The notes under the pieces were generated by a model. That model ran no database searches. It was not told the origin of the DNA and saw nothing but the letters and a program-made list of their open reading frames with translations. From positions 620,001 to 684,000 of the forward strand of contig JBBCIN010000002.1 in NCBI GenBank assembly GCA_037200885.1: 64,000 nt of DNA, read 5' to 3'. This stretch comes from PMG-095 sp037200885 (GTDB taxonomy: Bacteria; Myxococcota_A; Polyangia; Polyangiales; Polyangiaceae). Positions 23,401 to 32,084 of the stretch are shown piece after piece; within the stretch, counting starts at the first letter, position 1, and the number at the start of each line of letters is the position of its first letter. The translations under genes were made by a program, and so were the position numbers.

Positions 23401-25165
23401 GGTCGAGTTTCTCGACTTCAGCAACCTTCAAGAAGCGATCCAGACCATAGGAGTTGTGTTCCGCGACGAGCAACCGCGTGTATTCATGTTGAGGGTGGCG
23501 CAAGATCTCGTGGACCGTTCCATGCTCGAGTACCTCGCCAGACTTCATCACGAGCACCTCGTCGCATAATTTTGCGACTACCGCGAGGTCATGGGAAATA
23601 ACGATCAGAGCCAGACCGAACTTGTCCTTCAGTTGCAGCAGCAAGTCGAGAATCTCTGCTTGTACCGTCACGTCGAGCGCTGTCGTCGCTTCATCGGCAA
23701 TCAAGATCTCCGGTCCGAGCGCGATGGCCGAGGCGATCAGCACGCGCTGAAGCATGCCGCCCGAGAGCTCGTGCGTGTACTGTTCGAAAACGAGCTCGGG
23801 ATTCCGCAGCTGCAACGCTTCGAATAGACGCAAGACCTCGGCCCTGGCCACGCGACGGGGCAGCTTGTTCTTCACTCTCAAGATCTCTTCGACCTGTTTA
23901 CCCACTCGTATGGCAGGATTCAGGTAAGATGCGGGATCTTGGAAGACTGCGGAGATGACCCTGCCGTGCGCAGCGTTCCAGTCCTTGCGGGTGAACGCGG
24001 AGATATCCCGGCCCTTCAGTTCGATCGAGCCCTTCGACAGCTCGAACAGCTTGGGCAAGGCGCCGAGAATTGCGCGGCACGTCAGCGTCTTTCCACTCCC
24101 CGACTCGCCAACGACGCCCAGCACTCGACTCTTGCGCAAGTCGAAAGTCACCCCGCGAACGACCTCATTCCGTGCGATCGAATGTCGTATCGCCAGCCCC
24201 TTCACCGAAAGCACGACATCACTTTCTGGTGGGACCGCAACCGCGCGTGTCCGCGTACTCTGCGCCGAGCCGTGACCCGGCGTCGACATCACCTTCTTCC
24301 GGATGCTTTGGCCGCTTCCTGAAGCGCCAGATTTCCTTTGTTCCAGCAGGACGCGACCGGATTCCCCCGCAACATCGCGAATCGCGTCCGCGATCAGGTT
24401 GAAACCCCACACCGTGATCAAGATCAGAAAAGTCGGGAAGAGTGGCGCATAGGGCCTGTAGCTGAGGTATCCGAGATCCGAAGCCAGAACGCCACCCCAG
24501 GTCGGCTGCGGCGGCTGAACCCCGATCCCGAGGAAGGTCAGACTCGCCACCACGACGAGACCGTGGCCCATCGTGTTCGCGAGCACGATCGCGATGGGAG
24601 GGAGGACTTTGCTCCAGACGTGGTTTCGCACGATGGTCGCAACGCTAGCCCCGGACAGGATCGCGGCCTCGACGTACTGCGCGCGAGCCACCGAAAGTGC
24701 GGCCGCCCGCGACACCCGGTAACAAGCAGGCGCGACCAGGATCCCGACCGTAACCATTGCTTGGGTGATGCCGTTACCAAGGAGCGCAGTCATCGAGGCG
24801 GCAAAGAGTAAAAATGGCAGGGCGGTCAAGGTATCGGCAACGCGCAGACTCAGCCATTCGAACGCAGCTCCGAAATAGACCGATAGGATCCCCGGAATCG
24901 CGCCGACGAAGAGCGCGATGAACGCGACCAGCACCGCCCCGAAGACACTCACCGGAGAGCCGCAAAGGATCCGGCTGAGCACGTCGCGCCCGAGGTAATC
25001 CGTACCTAACAGATGGTTGGCGCTAGGATGCGCCAAAATGGCATCAGAGCCCGCCAGTGGAGAGTAGGGAGATAGCAGTGGCCCGATGATCGCGAGCAGC
25101 AAGATCGCCGAGAGCAGACCCAGTCCAAGCCGCGCGCTGGGCAGTTGCCACAAGCGAGTAAGCAT
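23390..25165 (-). CDS. Fused permease-ATPase of a peptide-type ABC importer (DppC-DppD fusion)
   Basis: A 591-residue fusion. Residues 1-270 form a DppC-type permease: a hydrophobic N terminus, LLGTDYLGRDVLSRILCG, the EAA loop YVEAAILSGASVATIVRNHV at 164-183 and GIGVQPPQPTWG. After a polar linker of about 45 residues (basic and Ser/Gly-rich), residues 318-591 form a complete DppD-type ATPase with Walker A GESGSGKT at 353-360, signature ELSGGMLQRVLIASA and Walker B ILIADEATTALD. I use ATG 25165, 7 bases after the preceding permease stop. Fusing these two subunits fixes their 1:1 stoichiometry. No stop or frameshift separates the halves. Confidence 0.9.
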   Translation of the reverse strand: MLTRLWQLPSARLGLGLLSAILLLAIIGPLLSPYSPLAGSDAILAHPSANHLLGTDYLGRDVLSRILCGSPVSVFGAVLVAFIALFVGAIPGILSVYFGAAFEWLSLRVADTLTALPFLLFAASMTALLGNGITQAMVTVGILVAPACYRVSRAAALSVARAQYVEAAILSGASVATIVRNHVWSKVLPPIAIVLANTMGHGLVVVASLTFLGIGVQPPQPTWGGVLASDLGYLSYRPYAPLFPTFLILITVWGFNLIADAIRDVAGESGRVLLEQRKSGASGSGQSIRKKVMSTPGHGSAQSTRTRAVAVPPESDVVLSVKGLAIRHSIARNEVVRGVTFDLRKSRVLGVVGESGSGKTLTCRAILGALPKLFELSKGSIELKGRDISAFTRKDWNAAHGRVISAVFQDPASYLNPAIRVGKQVEEILRVKNKLPRRVARAEVLRLFEALQLRNPELVFEQYTHELSGGMLQRVLIASAIALGPEILIADEATTALDVTVQAEILDLLLQLKDKFGLALIVISHDLAVVAKLCDEVLVMKSGEVLEHGTVHEILRHPQHEYTRLLVAEHNSYGLDRFLKVAEVEKLDHAS

Positions 25166-25172
25166 GAGCCGA

Positions 25173-26150
25173 CTATGCGCCCCTTCCCGCACTCGGAAAG
25201 ACTCGATTGAGAATCGCATTGATCAGGACGTTGAACGAGACCACCAAAACAATCGAAACGACGAGCACGCCTTGTACCGACGGCACGTCGCCGCGCAGGG
25301 CCGAGTCACTGGCAAACTTGCCGTAGCCGGCAAGCCCGAAGATCGCCTCGGTGACGACCGCACCGCCGAGTAGATTGGGGAACTTCATGCCGAGGACCGT
25401 CAGCGCCGGCGCAATGCCATTCGGCAAGACATGCACGAAGAATATACGCCGATCGCTAAAACCCCGGAGCACCGCCCCAATCACGTAGTTCTCGCGGTAG
25501 GCCGAGATGAGACCGACGCGTAGTTGTCGGGCAATGTTGGCCGTGGTGTCGCAGCTCAAGGCAAGCGCGGGCAGGATCAGATGGCTGAGCCAAGGCCAGG
25601 TGCCGTCTTCGAGCGGAACGTATCCGGCCGAAGGCAGCAGCGTGAACGTGACCGAGAAGACCGTGACGAGCGCGATACCGAGCACGAACGACGGCATCAC
25701 CGAAATGAAGCTCGTCGCTGCGGTGATGCCTCGGTCGATCCACGAGCCCTGCAGCACAGCGGCGAGGATGCCGAGCGCGACGCCGGTAACAGTGCCGATC
25801 AGCAACGCGAGGCCAGCCACCGATAGGCTAATCATGGCGCGCGCCGCCAACAGCTCAGTGACGTGTCGACCGTTGTACCAACTCACGCCGAGATCACCCT
25901 TGAGCAGAGCGCCGAACCAGGAGAGGTACTGAACGATGAACGGGCGATCGAAGCCCCATTCATGTTCAAGCCGCGCGACTGCACTCGGGGTGGCCGCTTC
26001 ACCGAGTTGAAGATGAGCGGGACTCAGGCCACTCACGAACCCCAAGAGATAGGTGACGAAGCTGCCGAGCAACAAAACCGGGATAAACACCGCGAGTGCA
26101 CGGGCAAGCGACCGTGCTGCACGCTCGAGGCGTAGCCGGGGCACGGTCAT
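25173..26150 (-). CDS. Peptide-type ABC transporter permease (DppB-like)
   Basis: Inner-membrane permease of about 325 residues. Family marks: LGEAATPSAVARLEHEWGFDRPFIVQYLSWFGALLKGDLGVSW in pieces at the N terminus, several hydrophobic segments, and the EAA-type loop SAYRENYVIGAVLRGFSDRRIFFVHVLPN in part. The ATG at 26150 is my choice; a GTG at 26168 overlaps the stop of the binding-protein gene and would add six residues (coupled translation possible). It partners with the fused permease-ATPase downstream. Confidence 0.9.
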   Translation of the reverse strand: MTVPRLRLERAARSLARALAVFIPVLLLGSFVTYLLGFVSGLSPAHLQLGEAATPSAVARLEHEWGFDRPFIVQYLSWFGALLKGDLGVSWYNGRHVTELLAARAMISLSVAGLALLIGTVTGVALGILAAVLQGSWIDRGITAATSFISVMPSFVLGIALVTVFSVTFTLLPSAGYVPLEDGTWPWLSHLILPALALSCDTTANIARQLRVGLISAYRENYVIGAVLRGFSDRRIFFVHVLPNGIAPALTVLGMKFPNLLGGAVVTEAIFGLAGYGKFASDSALRGDVPSVQGVLVVSIVLVVSFNVLINAILNRVFPSAGRGA

Positions 26151-26167
26151 CGACCCGACGTGGGCCA

Positions 26168-27700
26168 CTACCTTTTTTCCAGCTTGACCCCAGTCCAGTG
26201 GATCTGGCCGGGAATCGCGGGGAGTTTGGACACTCGGGGACTCTTCACGAACAGGTTCGGCAAGCTATAGGTAAAGATCAGCGGCGTGGTCTTCAGTGCC
26301 GCCCGCGTTGCTTTCCGGAGGTTCGCTGCATAATCGGGGGCGCCGAGAGGCGTGGCCCGCGCAACCTTGAGCGCAGTCAGGAACTCATCGGAGACGAATG
26401 GTGAGCTGAGGTTCAATGGTCCGTCCGGGCCGAAGTGCGCAGTGAGCGTCTGGACCGGCGACTCGCGCCCGGTCGTGCCGTAGACGGAGAGCGAAAGCTC
26501 CTTCGCGAAAAACGCTTGTGCCCAATTCCTGCTGATCGTTATCTTCGCGCTGATCCCCACACGCGCGAGCTGAGCTTGAATGACCTCCGCGGCTGGCGAA
26601 GAGGCCGGAAGTACGAAGTCGACGGTGAGCGAATTTGCTTGATAGCCCGCTTCCTTCAAGAGCTGTTTGGCCTTCTCCGGATCGTAGGGCCAGAGATTCG
26701 CCGATTCCTCGTCGTACGCGACGTAGCCTTTCGGAAATGGCTGGTTCGTCGCACTGCCGTAACCGAGGGTAACCTTGTCGACGAATTCCTGACGGTTGAT
26801 GGCATAGCGCACGGCTTCGAGGACGCGAGGGTCATCGAACGGCTTCTTGTTGCGATTGACCGCGAGATTGGCCGCGTTGAATCCAGGCTGAACCACGACA
26901 TCGAGCCCCGCGCTCTCCGCCGCTTTGACCTGGCTCGGGTTGAGCGAAGCAAAATCGTAGACGCCCGTTTGAATCGACGACACGACCATTGCGGGATCGG
27001 TTCCCGCGTAGACCTTCACCTCGTCGATGAAGATCTGCGCGGCGTTCCAGTAGTCTGGGTTCTTCTTCAGGAAGACGTGCGATTCCGGCACGAGCTCCAC
27101 GACCGTGAAAGGACCGGCACCCACCGGAAAGCCGTTCAATGCCCTCAAATCCTGAGCGGCTTTGGGGCTGGTAATTTGCGCGACGCGTTGTCCGAGCAGT
27201 AACGGGATCTGGTGATCGATTTGGGTCAGGTGAAGCACGACGTCAAGGTCACTGACGACGCGAACGGACTCAATCGACGTCAGATCGCCCTGCAGGGCGG
27301 AGTTGCGCTGCGCTTTGGCACGCTCGAGGTAGAGCTTGACTGCTTCTGCATTCACCGGCGTCCCGTCAGAGAACTTGAGGCCGGGACGCAGGTGAAAAGT
27401 GACTTCGTTGCCCACCTCGTTGTAGTCCCAGCTCTTCGCAAGTCCGGGCTGAGCATTCCCCTGTGCATCGATCTCGGTGAGGGAGGCGTACGCGAGCGCT
27501 AAAACGCGGAAGCCCCCGCCGCTGCCTTGCACGATCGGATCCCAATTGGCCGGAAAGTCCGTTGCCCACTTGAGGACCCGCGACTCTGCCGAGTGGCTCG
27601 AGCTGCCACTGGCAACCTTGCACGCGGAAAGCAAGAGCGTGAGCGCGAGTGTTACGATCGCACGGGCAAGCACGACGCGCACGAAAGTGCTCGCTCTCAT
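26168..27700 (-). CDS. Peptide-type ABC substrate-binding lipoprotein (SBP family 5)
   Basis: A 510-residue periplasmic binding protein. The signal ends in LLLSAC with lipid-acceptor C27. Mature-protein marks are WDYNEVGNEVTFHLRPGLKFSDGTPVNAEAVKLYLERA in part, FNAANLAVNRNKKPFDDPRVLEAVRYAINRQEFV in part and YDPEKAKQLLKEAGY, all typical for DppA/OppA/GsiB/NikA-like proteins. Ligand is unknown; glutathione or other sulfur-containing peptides fit the context. First gene of a four-gene minus-strand operon (to 22543). A four-half-site GTCT/AGAC array lies 26-61 bases upstream. Confidence 0.93.
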   Translation of the reverse strand: MRASTFVRVVLARAIVTLALTLLLSACKVASGSSSHSAESRVLKWATDFPANWDPIVQGSGGGFRVLALAYASLTEIDAQGNAQPGLAKSWDYNEVGNEVTFHLRPGLKFSDGTPVNAEAVKLYLERAKAQRNSALQGDLTSIESVRVVSDLDVVLHLTQIDHQIPLLLGQRVAQITSPKAAQDLRALNGFPVGAGPFTVVELVPESHVFLKKNPDYWNAAQIFIDEVKVYAGTDPAMVVSSIQTGVYDFASLNPSQVKAAESAGLDVVVQPGFNAANLAVNRNKKPFDDPRVLEAVRYAINRQEFVDKVTLGYGSATNQPFPKGYVAYDEESANLWPYDPEKAKQLLKEAGYQANSLTVDFVLPASSPAAEVIQAQLARVGISAKITISRNWAQAFFAKELSLSVYGTTGRESPVQTLTAHFGPDGPLNLSSPFVSDEFLTALKVARATPLGAPDYAANLRKATRAALKTTPLIFTYSLPNLFVKSPRVSKLPAIPGQIHWTGVKLEKR

Positions 27701-27725
27701 CGGGACCGGCGCGGCGAGGTCATTG

Positions 27726-27761
27726 GTCTTCTTTACAAGACCTTACGATCCATAGCAAGAC
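27726..27761. promoter_or_regulatory. GTCT/AGAC array upstream of the peptide importer operon
   Basis: GTCT (27726), AGAC (27738), a degenerate CGAT (27746) and AGAC (27758) keep the N8-N4-N8 spacing of the array at 19786, so two AGAC copies lie exactly 20 bases apart. It begins 26 bases before the binding-protein ATG, so it overlaps the probable promoter. Confidence 0.7.
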
Positions 27762-27801
27762 ACGAGATCCCGGCCCCCCAAGCCGACCGAGCCGCGCGGA
27801 G

Positions 27802-28620
27802 TTAAACGGGCCAGGGCTGGGGGGATTCGCCGAAGCGAGTGCCCGCAGGAAACAACAAGCCAAACTGCTTGAGCAGCAATTCGAGCAACTCCGGCGCGGA
27901 ACCGATCGGGCGCTTGATCGCCGTGCCGTGGCGTTCGCGTAGGGTAAATTCGTCGTTCAGGATCGATAGACGTTGACCTTCAGGGGCCGCCCTCGCTACG
28001 ACCAGCCGGTTTTTGAAGTGTGAATTGGGGTGCGCGCTCGTGTACCAATTGGCGAGTTCGCGGTCGATGGGCGGCATCTCTTCGAGCGTGAACTCGCACA
28101 CGTCTTGCCAGCTCGCCCCGAACCGCACCTGGTGATAGAGACGTGCGCCTTCTTGCAGAATCCGCCGCGGCTCGTGCGGTGTCGCCTGCTCGGAGGAAGT
28201 GGCGAGCCGTAGCGGCGCCGTCAAAGATAGCCCGCCAACACCCACATCGGTGAGCCAGCTTTCACCTTCCAGCTCCACGCGTAGGAAGACGTGTGTACGC
28301 GGCGGCGTAAAGTCGCGCGGACGCTGCAACCGTACGCGCGCACTGATCGGCGCAACCTGAAAGCCGAGCCCGCGCAGAACCTCGAGAAAGAGACCGTTCT
28401 GCTCGAAGCAATACCCTCCGCGCCGGTCCACGACCAGCTTTTGAAACAGGGCCTCGGGCTCGAGCGAAATCGGTCGACCGAGAAGCACGTCCAAGTTTTC
28501 GAACGGGATCGACTGCGTGTGCGCCGCGGTGAGAGCCGACAAGAGCGCCAAGTCTGGTTGGTAACGACCGCGATAGCCGACGCGTTGGAAGTAGGGCGCC
28601 AAGTTCATCGCTCGACTCAT
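27802..28620 (-). CDS. nat: Arylamine N-acetyltransferase
   Basis: A 272-residue NAT family enzyme that transfers acetyl from acetyl-CoA to arylamines or hydrazines. The catalytic triad is complete: C71 in RRGGYCFEQN, H110 in PPRTHVFLRV and D125 in WLTDVGVGG. PFENLDVLLGRPISL is also typical. Start ATG 28620 (MSRAMN) or the ATG four codons later. It lies 32 bases downstream of the flavin monooxygenase gene at 28653-29990 on the same strand, so both probably share one transcript. How acetylation helps a monooxygenase pathway is unclear. Confidence 0.93.
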   Translation of the reverse strand: MSRAMNLAPYFQRVGYRGRYQPDLALLSALTAAHTQSIPFENLDVLLGRPISLEPEALFQKLVVDRRGGYCFEQNGLFLEVLRGLGFQVAPISARVRLQRPRDFTPPRTHVFLRVELEGESWLTDVGVGGLSLTAPLRLATSSEQATPHEPRRILQEGARLYHQVRFGASWQDVCEFTLEEMPPIDRELANWYTSAHPNSHFKNRLVVARAAPEGQRLSILNDEFTLRERHGTAIKRPIGSAPELLELLLKQFGLLFPAGTRFGESPQPWPV

Positions 28621-28652
28621 ACCGCAAATTCTCGCGGAATCGGCAGCCGAGC

Positions 28653-29990
28653 TCACTCCGCGGCGTGGACCTGCTCCCGTGCAAGCGTGTAGCGGTTCGG
28701 GGGTACGTCGAGACCGAGGTTCCCCCGCAAGGTAGTCGTCGTGTAGTCCGTTCTGTAGATCCCACGTTGTTGCAAGATCGGCACGACCTTCTCGACGAAC
28801 ACTTCGAGCTGGCCGGGGAGTGACTCGAACGAGACGAAGCCGTCGGCGGCGCCGCTTTCGAACCAACGTTGAAGCGCATCGGCGACTTGCTCGGCGGTGC
28901 CGACGAAGTGGCTGCGCGGAGTCGCAAAGCGCAAGGCGACCTGCCTGAGCGTCAGATTCTCCGCTCGCGCCAGTTTCAAGATTCTGTTGGACGCGCTTTG
29001 GTTGCTATTGGCACCATGCGCGCTCACATCGGGGAACGGCGCATCCAAGTCATGTTGGCTGAAGTCGTAGTCATTGAATGGACGCCCGAGCATGGCCAAG
29101 GCGTTGTCGATGGACACCAAATTCGCGAGTTCTTGATACTTGACCTCGGCGTCCTCTGGGCTCGAACCGACCACGATGCGAATGCCGGGCAGGATCAAGA
29201 GCTTGTTCGGGTCACGGCCGAAACCCGTTGCGCGCGCCTTCACGTCTCTGTAATAGCTGCGCGCCTCTTCGAGGTCGTCATGTGAGACGAAAATACAATC
29301 CGCTCGCTGCGCGGCGAAGTTCTTGCCGTCCTCAGAGGCTCCGGCCTGAAAGATCACCGGTTGGCCTTGCGCCGAGCGCGCGATGTTGAGCGGGCCTTTT
29401 ACCGAGAAGAACTCTCCCTGATGGTTGAGCGTGTGCAGCTTACTCGGGTCGAAAAATTGCCCTGTCGACTTATCGTGGACCAGAGCGTCGTCTTCCCAAG
29501 AGTCCCAAAGGCCCTGGACGACGTTCAAATGTTCTCCGGCGAGACGATAGCGCACGTCGTGCGCCAAGTGGCTCGGTTTGCTGTAGTTGCTGGCGCTGCC
29601 TTCCAGCCAGGAGGTGACGACGTTCCAGCCGGCACGCCCACCGCTCAAGTGGTCGAGTGAGGCGAACTGGCGAGCCACGTTGAAGGGCTCGCTATAGCTC
29701 GCCGTGAGCGTGCCCACGAGCCCGATGTGCTCGGTGACCGCCGCGAGCGCCGACAAGATCGTGAGCGGCTCCAAGCGGTTGAGGTAGTGGGGGCTCGACT
29801 TGGCCGTGACGAAGACGCTATCGGCCACGAACAAGAAGTCGAACTTGCCCGCCTCTGCCGCTTTGGCTTGGCGCTGGTAGAACGCAAAGTTGGTGCTGGC
29901 GGTGGGGTCCGCGTCCGGGTGCCGCCAGTCGCCCCAGCCGGGGCCAACGCCGTGCAAGATGAAACCGAGCTTGAGTTCTCTGTTCGCCAT
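28653..29990 (-). CDS. NtaA/SnaA/DszA-family FMN-dependent monooxygenase
   Basis: A 445-residue luciferase-like TIM-barrel monooxygenase using reduced FMN. Family segments: FDFLFVADSVFVT, LEPLTILSALAAVTEHIGLVGTLTASYSEPFNVARQFASLD in part, LSGGRAGWNVVTSWLEGSA, YRLAGEHLNVVQGLWDSW, NHQGEFFSVKGPLNIARSAQGQPV in part and HFVGTAEQVAD. Substrates of relatives include nitrilotriacetate, dibenzothiophene sulfone, pristinamycin and dimethylsulfide; the sulfur context favours an organosulfur compound. ATG 29990 gives the family N terminus MANRELKLG. Close paralogue of the gene at 37876. An AGAC/GTCT element lies 20-43 bases upstream. Confidence 0.92.
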   Translation of the reverse strand: MANRELKLGFILHGVGPGWGDWRHPDADPTASTNFAFYQRQAKAAEAGKFDFLFVADSVFVTAKSSPHYLNRLEPLTILSALAAVTEHIGLVGTLTASYSEPFNVARQFASLDHLSGGRAGWNVVTSWLEGSASNYSKPSHLAHDVRYRLAGEHLNVVQGLWDSWEDDALVHDKSTGQFFDPSKLHTLNHQGEFFSVKGPLNIARSAQGQPVIFQAGASEDGKNFAAQRADCIFVSHDDLEEARSYYRDVKARATGFGRDPNKLLILPGIRIVVGSSPEDAEVKYQELANLVSIDNALAMLGRPFNDYDFSQHDLDAPFPDVSAHGANSNQSASNRILKLARAENLTLRQVALRFATPRSHFVGTAEQVADALQRWFESGAADGFVSFESLPGQLEVFVEKVVPILQQRGIYRTDYTTTTLRGNLGLDVPPNRYTLAREQVHAAE

Positions 29991-30008
29991 GGGAGCGCTC
30001 TTACCCGC

Positions 30009-30032
30009 GTCCTCGTAAAAAGACAACGGTCT
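30009..30032. promoter_or_regulatory. GTCC-N8-AGAC-N4-GTCT element before the monooxygenase
   Basis: GTCC (30009), AGAC (30021) and GTCT (30029) with N8 and N4 spacers; the core AAGACAACGGTCTC matches the 5-base-arm form at 9 of 10 positions. It ends 42 bases before the minus-strand monooxygenase ATG at 29990. Confidence 0.7.
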
Positions 30033-30087
30033 CCCCTGGTAACCGGTATCCCGCCCTCGGTTACCTCGGCGTCATTTGACGCCATCG

Positions 30088-30103
30088 GTCCAGCATAATA
30101 GAC
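30088..30103. promoter_or_regulatory. GTCC-N8-AGAC element before the ABC exporter
   Basis: GTCCAGCATAATAGAC matches GTCT-N8-AGAC at 7 of 8 positions and contains a -10-like CATAAT, 8 bases before the GTG start of the exporter at 30111. The short distance implies a very short leader. Confidence 0.55.
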
Positions 30104-30110
30104 GCTGATC

Positions 30111-32000
30111 GTGACCGCTCCTGCACCGCGCGACGCCAATGTCTTGGAACTGCCCAGCCGTGGACTGCCCGCGAGCCCCTTCGCCTTCATCCGCCTGGTG
30201 GTGCTAGGGCGCTATCGCTACTGGCTTTTGGCCATGGTCGCGGGCGAGAGTAGCAACGCGGCTTGCGGCATCCTGTTACCGTATGCGTTGAATCGAATCA
30301 TCGCCGCGATCACGACCACCCAAGCCGAACGGTCCCTAGTCCTTGGCACGCTCACCGCACCCCTCGCCTTGTTCGCTGCCCTGAGCTTCGGAGAGCTCGT
30401 CCTCGGGCGCGTGAATTCGGCGCTGCAGCTCCGAGTGGCTCCCAGGCAACGCCAGTACGTCGCTCGGGCACTATTCGCCCACTTGCATCGACACTCACAC
30501 CGCTACCTGACTGAGAGCTTTGCGGGAGCGCTTGCCAGTCGTATCTCGGAGACTTCGCACGGTACGAATCAGGTGCTGTTCTCGCTGATCCAGGAATTTT
30601 TACCGACCGCGATCGTCATCACGGTCGCCAATGGCCTCTTGCTCGCGGCCAACCTCTGGCTAGGCGCTTTCACTTGCACGTGGACCTTGGTGTTTCTGAC
30701 GGTCTCCTTGCTGCTTGCTCGCCGGACCCAGCCGCTCGCGGCAGCGGCGTCGAATGCGCGCAGTCATACCGTCGGTATGGTCGTCGATTCCGTGGCCAAC
30801 CACGCCACGGTGCGCCTCTTCGCTCAGCTCGGGCATGAGCGCACGCGGCTCGACCGCGCCTACGACGCGGAGCTCACGACCGTGCTCCGCGCGAATTTGG
30901 CGATGGAGCGTGTGAGGCTGTTTCAATTCGCGGCCTCCGCGCTGCTCAAGGCGGGCACCGTCACGGTCGCTGTCGTTGTCTGGAGTCGAGGCGCATTGAG
31001 CGTCGGACAATTCGTGATGGCGGTCAGCTTGTCGTTGCTAATCATCGCCGAAGTTCGTAATTTGAGCCGCCGGCTCTTGGAGCTATTCGAGGCGCTCGGC
31101 AATGTGGGCAGCGGAGTCCGCACCATCTTGCAGCCTCACGAGCTCCCGGACAGCGAGGACGCGCTGCCTCGTCCAGTCGCACGCGGCACCATCGAATTCG
31201 AATCGGTCGACTTCAGATACGCGGATGGAGCGCAGGTATTTCGCGGCTTCTCGCTGACTATCCCTGCCGGTCAGCGCGTGGGTTTGGTTGGCTTCTCCGG
31301 GTCCGGGAAATCGACCTTCGTGAGCTTGCTCTTGCGCTTCTACGACCCGCAAGCCGGCCGCATTCGCATCGATGGTCACGACGTTCGTTCTTTTACGCAG
31401 GACTCGCTCCACGCGCAACTGGGCTTGATCCCACAAGATCCGACGCTCTTTCATCGCACGCTCCGCGAAAATATTCGCTATGGTCGAAGCGACGCGAGCG
31501 ACGAAGAAATCACGCTTGCAGCAAAGCGTGCTCACGCCGACGAGTTCATTGCCGCGATCCCCGGCGGCTACGACGCCGAAGTAGGCGAACGTGGGGTCAA
31601 ATTGTCGGGTGGACAGCGGCAACGCATCGCCATTGCACGGGTGATCCTGAAGAACGCCCCCGTGTTGATCTTGGACGAAGCCACGTCCAGCCTCGACTCA
31701 CTGACCGAGCAGGCCATCCAAGCAGCACTCGACGAAGCGATGGCGGACAAAACGGTGATCGTGATCGCACATCGGTTGTCGACGATTGCCCACCTGGACC
31801 GAATTCTCGTCTTCGACGGCGGGCGGGTGGTGGAGGAGGGCACTCACGCCGATCTGCTGAGCCGCCGCGGCGCGTACTACCAACTGTGGAGGCGGCAGGT
31901 GGAAACCGGGCGAGCCGAGGACGAGAGTCGCCCCCGCTTCGACGCCGCGGCCGCTGAGGGCAAGCTCGGCCCAGCCTATCAAGCCGCACTTTCCCGCTAG
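30111..32000 (+). CDS. ABC exporter, fused membrane and ATPase domains (MsbA-like)
   Basis: A 629-residue half-transporter that should act as a homodimer. The N-terminal ~330 residues are a six-helix membrane domain (LAMVAGESSNAACGILLPYAL, LPTAIVITVANGLLLAANLWLG and others). The ATPase has Walker A GFSGSGKS, Q-loop in GLIPQDPTLFHRTLREN, signature KLSGGQRQRIAIAR, Walker B VLILDEATSSLD (catalytic Glu present) and H-loop VIAHRLST. Substrate unknown. GTG start at 30111. It is divergent from the monooxygenase gene at 29990 and shares its promoter region with two GTCT/AGAC elements, so it may export a product or toxic intermediate. Confidence 0.93.
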   Translation: MTAPAPRDANVLELPSRGLPASPFAFIRLVVLGRYRYWLLAMVAGESSNAACGILLPYALNRIIAAITTTQAERSLVLGTLTAPLALFAALSFGELVLGRVNSALQLRVAPRQRQYVARALFAHLHRHSHRYLTESFAGALASRISETSHGTNQVLFSLIQEFLPTAIVITVANGLLLAANLWLGAFTCTWTLVFLTVSLLLARRTQPLAAAASNARSHTVGMVVDSVANHATVRLFAQLGHERTRLDRAYDAELTTVLRANLAMERVRLFQFAASALLKAGTVTVAVVVWSRGALSVGQFVMAVSLSLLIIAEVRNLSRRLLELFEALGNVGSGVRTILQPHELPDSEDALPRPVARGTIEFESVDFRYADGAQVFRGFSLTIPAGQRVGLVGFSGSGKSTFVSLLLRFYDPQAGRIRIDGHDVRSFTQDSLHAQLGLIPQDPTLFHRTLRENIRYGRSDASDEEITLAAKRAHADEFIAAIPGGYDAEVGERGVKLSGGQRQRIAIARVILKNAPVLILDEATSSLDSLTEQAIQAALDEAMADKTVIVIAHRLSTIAHLDRILVFDGGRVVEEGTHADLLSRRGAYYQLWRRQVETGRAEDESRPRFDAAAAEGKLGPAYQAALSR

Positions 32001-32014
32001 GGGAGCGGCCGCCC

Positions 32015-32050
32015 ATCTACGTCGAAAGACAGCCGTCCTTGACACGAGAC
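32015..32050. promoter_or_regulatory. Four-half-site array and promoter before the aldolase operon
   Basis: ATCT (32015), AGAC (32027), GTCC (32035) and AGAC (32047) keep the N8-N4-N8 spacing. A perfect -35 TTGACA sits inside at 32039-32044; a possible -10 TACAAG follows at 32060. The stretch AAGACA..CGTCCTTGACA is shared with the tonB promoter at 58006. Confidence 0.7.
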
Positions 32051-32084
32051 CAGTAGGCCTACAAGCTGGCCCGGAGGAGACCCG

